Positions 62,131 through 64,000 of a DNA stretch of 64,000 nt are shown here, piece after piece; position 1 is the first letter of the stretch, and every line of letters begins with the position of its first letter. Location of the stretch: contig NZ_JAEMXM010000006.1 of NCBI RefSeq assembly GCF_016482785.1, positions 1-64,000 on the forward strand. Direction: 5' to 3'. Both the position numbers and the translations under genes were made by a program. A model generated the notes under the pieces. The model was not told the DNA's origin, did not search any database, and saw only the letters and a list, made by a program, of their open reading frames with translations. This stretch comes from Paenibacillus alkalitolerans. Lineage in GTDB: Bacteria > Bacillota > Bacilli > Paenibacillales > YIM-B00363.

Positions 62131-63450
62131 TTATTTGATCCAACCTTGAGGGAGTTCCTTCTCGATTTTCGTACGATCGCCGTCGATGGAGATCTTCACC
62201 GTCGGCGCGAGCGTGCCGCCCCAGTGCTCAAACTGGTATTCAGGAGACTGGTGGCCGATATCGCTGATCGACATGCCGTCCAGATCGCCGAAATGCGCAA
62301 ATCCGACGACATTCAAGCTCGGCAATACAAGCCAGGAATACGCTTGGTACGGATTTTCCGGAGGATTGGCCAGGACGAGGCCGCTTCCGTTGAGCGGCTT
62401 GTATCCGCCGATTAGCGTGTCGGAGACGAAGCCGTACAGACCTTCCGGCCCTGTCAATCCCGGCGAGTATTTATTGATGTGCGTGTCGGTAAACAAGTAA
62501 TACTTATTATCTTTCACGACAATATGCGGACGCTCCAACTCTTCATTCACGCAATTGGCTTCGACAAGCGGAGGAAGCATCTCGAGCTCTTCCACGTCGC
62601 CAATCACTTCGGCGATGCCGATATTGCCGTTCTGGTGAACAGCTTCCGGAGGCGCCTCATACTCGGGACTGCTCGCGTGTTCGGGTTTGCAAGACCGTTC
62701 GCTTACAGAGCCGCCGGACATGCCTTCGAACAGCACGTATTCTTTACCCGTCTTCGGATCTTGGAACCACATCGGGTCGCGGAACGCGTAACCTCCGCCT
62801 TCGCCCTGGTGGGCTTGCGCCAAGGTTTGGTACCATTTGCCGTCCGGTTCAAGAATGATGCGGTGTTTATCCCAATGTTCAAAGCGGACGCCGTTCTTGT
62901 CGGCAACAATGTTGCCGGTAGCGAGGGCGAGACGCTGTTCGAAAGTGACCCGCTCTTCGTTCTCACGGCCGGTAGCCGTGTAGAAAGCGTAAATCCGATC
63001 GCCGTCCGTCATCGCCGAGCCGGCCCATTGGCGGGAACCAAGCGCGGTTCCTGCCGGGAACAATTCGCCGCCGAAAGTCCAGTCTTTTCCGTTCTTTGAG
63101 TAGAAATAACGGATGGTTGCGATATCATGCACTTTACCCGGCAGAACGTCGCTCGGCGCCGATAGCGCGAAGATCACCTTCCAGCCTTTGATGCTGGCGA
63201 TCGAGCCGTCGCGGTCGGTCAACGGCCATGTATCCCAGATGTGATAATCGGGCGTCATTTTTTCCAGCTTCTTGATATCGGTATAAGGCAGGGTATTGCT
63301 TTCATCCAGCTCGATTTTCGATACCTGTTCGCGGGTCCAGTTGACGGTCGTATCGGCACCCTCCGCCTGGATCGGAACAATGGAAGAACTGATAAGTGTG
63401 GCCGCCAAAGAGAAAATCGTCGCTGCTTTTTTATAATTTCGAATGAACAT
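62131..63450 (-). CDS. sacB: Secreted GH68 levansucrase (SacB-like), copy 1
   Basis: 439 aa. A signal peptide (about 1-29, ending PIQAEG) is followed by the GH68 five-bladed propeller. Nucleophile Asp73 is in WDTWPL, the transition-state stabiliser Asp225 in FRDPMWF, and acid/base Glu306 in ELERPHIV. It transfers fructose from sucrose to make levan (or inulin) outside the cell. A Cys pair (about 254 and 300) is present. GAGAGGAG precedes the ATG. It follows a second GH68 gene by 44 bp and is ended by a strong terminator. Confidence 0.93.
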   Translation of the reverse strand: MFIRNYKKAATIFSLAATLISSSIVPIQAEGADTTVNWTREQVSKIELDESNTLPYTDIKKLEKMTPDYHIWDTWPLTDRDGSIASIKGWKVIFALSAPSDVLPGKVHDIATIRYFYSKNGKDWTFGGELFPAGTALGSRQWAGSAMTDGDRIYAFYTATGRENEERVTFEQRLALATGNIVADKNGVRFEHWDKHRIILEPDGKWYQTLAQAHQGEGGGYAFRDPMWFQDPKTGKEYVLFEGMSGGSVSERSCKPEHASSPEYEAPPEAVHQNGNIGIAEVIGDVEELEMLPPLVEANCVNEELERPHIVVKDNKYYLFTDTHINKYSPGLTGPEGLYGFVSDTLIGGYKPLNGSGLVLANPPENPYQAYSWLVLPSLNVVGFAHFGDLDGMSISDIGHQSPEYQFEHWGGTLAPTVKISIDGDRTKIEKELPQGWIK

Positions 63451-63494
63451 TTCACTACTCCTCTCGTTTATGAATCGACTTACGATTACAATTG

Positions 63495-64000
63495 CTATTT
63501 AAGCTTGCCGTAAGGGCCGAAAGGCTTGATCTCTCCCGCTTCCATCTCTTTCACGATCTTCGTCGTGTCGCCGTTGAAGGACACTTTCAGCGTCGGCGCG
63601 AACGTGCCGCCATGTTTCACTTTTCCGGTTTCATCCAACGGTTCGTTGATGAAGCTGATGACCTGACCGTCCGGAAGCGCCATCCAGGAGTATGCCTGAT
63701 ACGGGTTTTCCGCAGGGTTGGCAACGATCAGGCCGGTGCCGTTGACCGGCTTATAGTCGGCGCGCAAGCCTCCCTTGCCCACAAATCCGTACAATCCGTC
63801 CGGACCGGTTAAGCCGGGCGCATACGTGAAGGTGTGGCTGATTGTAAGCAGGTAGTAATTGTCGCCGTCCACCACGACATGCGGACGCTCCAGCTGATGG
63901 TTCGCCCCAACAGATTCGATAAGCGGCGGGAGCAGTTTCAATTTCGTGACGTCCTTGTCAAGCACTTCCGCAATCCCGATATTGCCGTTGTAATATTTCG
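63495..64000 (-). CDS. GH68 levansucrase, copy 2 (N-terminal part outside the window)
   Basis: The last 168 codons only; the frame runs off the right edge (KYYNGNIGIAEV reads on from beyond 64000). It has the acid/base motif HQLERPHVVV, TYAPGLTGPDGLYGF and NPYQAYSWMALP, closely parallel to the same region of copy 1 with clear divergence. The catalytic Asp residues lie outside the window. Co-transcription with copy 1 is likely (44-bp gap, no terminator). Confidence 0.9.
   Translation of the reverse strand, partial: KYYNGNIGIAEVLDKDVTKLKLLPPLIESVGANHQLERPHVVVDGDNYYLLTISHTFTYAPGLTGPDGLYGFVGKGGLRADYKPVNGTGLIVANPAENPYQAYSWMALPDGQVISFINEPLDETGKVKHGGTFAPTLKVSFNGDTTKIVKEMEAGEIKPFGPYGKLK

Noticed and set aside
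1-64000. tRNA, rRNA, CRISPR arrays, intact transposases, prophage genes
   Set aside because: None recognised on either strand. The tandem repeats at 8.65 and 15.4 kb lack the spacer structure of CRISPR and have no cas genes nearby.

Overview
The window reads as a chromosomal segment of a spore-forming Bacillota of the Paenibacillaceae (Paenibacillus/Cohnella type). This rests on moderately high GC, strong Shine-Dalgarno (SD) sites with many GTG/TTG starts, a YyaC-type spore protease, a DUF1128 protein, a YesMN/LplABC-type sugar uptake cluster, a class II galT and SacB-type levansucrases. I see no tRNA, rRNA, CRISPR array or intact insertion sequence. The genus is an inference.

Layout. 0-3 kb: ABC-2 permease, TetR regulator and quinone oxidoreductase, with two palindromic operators in front. 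3-8.5 kb: DUF2905, MBL hydrolase, thioredoxin-like protein and a DedA-NERD fusion, then a cupredoxin, a small unknown, a VOC protein and an Fsr-like MFS exporter. 8.6-15.4 kb: a 32-bp tandem repeat, gamma-glutamyltransferase, MerR-methyltransferase fusion, SRAP, YyaC, DUF1128, UDP-sugar epimerase and an RsmF-like methylase. 15.4-21.2 kb: an AGCGGAAA palindrome cluster, an NTR-like secreted protein, a CPBP protease, an overlooked 51-aa gene and galT-galE-galK with a divergent AraC regulator. 22.3-25.8 kb: lipoprotein, histidine kinase and HD-GYP response regulator with overlapping ends.

25.8-29.0 kb is a graveyard of truncated genes on both strands: permease tail, DUF5696-like piece, kinase piece, sensor N-terminus, lacZ C-terminal part and AraC C-terminus. 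29-35.3 kb: a five-gene leftward run (nucleotidase, lipoprotein, MalY/PatB, ABC ATPase with a cyclic-nucleotide-binding domain, FtsX-type permease). 35.5-41.7 kb: an aldo/keto reductase, then a coupled ECF sigma, anti-sigma, ABC ATPase and permease set, then an amidase-LysM lipoprotein. 42-49 kb: sugar ABC permeases and binding protein with a YesMN two-component pair. 49.3-52.8 kb: kbl-tdh threonine catabolism, a divergent XRE-cupin regulator and an overlooked small membrane protein.

53-64 kb is a sucrose/fructan region: a 1988-residue secreted protein with two GH32 catalytic units and four copies of a lectin-like module, a PRD antiterminator, a PTS IIA, a sucrose-type IIBC and two tandem GH68 levansucrases, one cut by the window edge. 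Together these would make fructan from sucrose outside the cell, break it down again and import sucrose. The most unusual items are the double-GH32 enzyme with a Glu where the first nucleophile Asp should be, the DedA-NERD fusion, the ABC-cNMP operon, the sigma/anti-sigma/ABC unit, two small genes absent from the supplied ORF list, and the gene graveyard.
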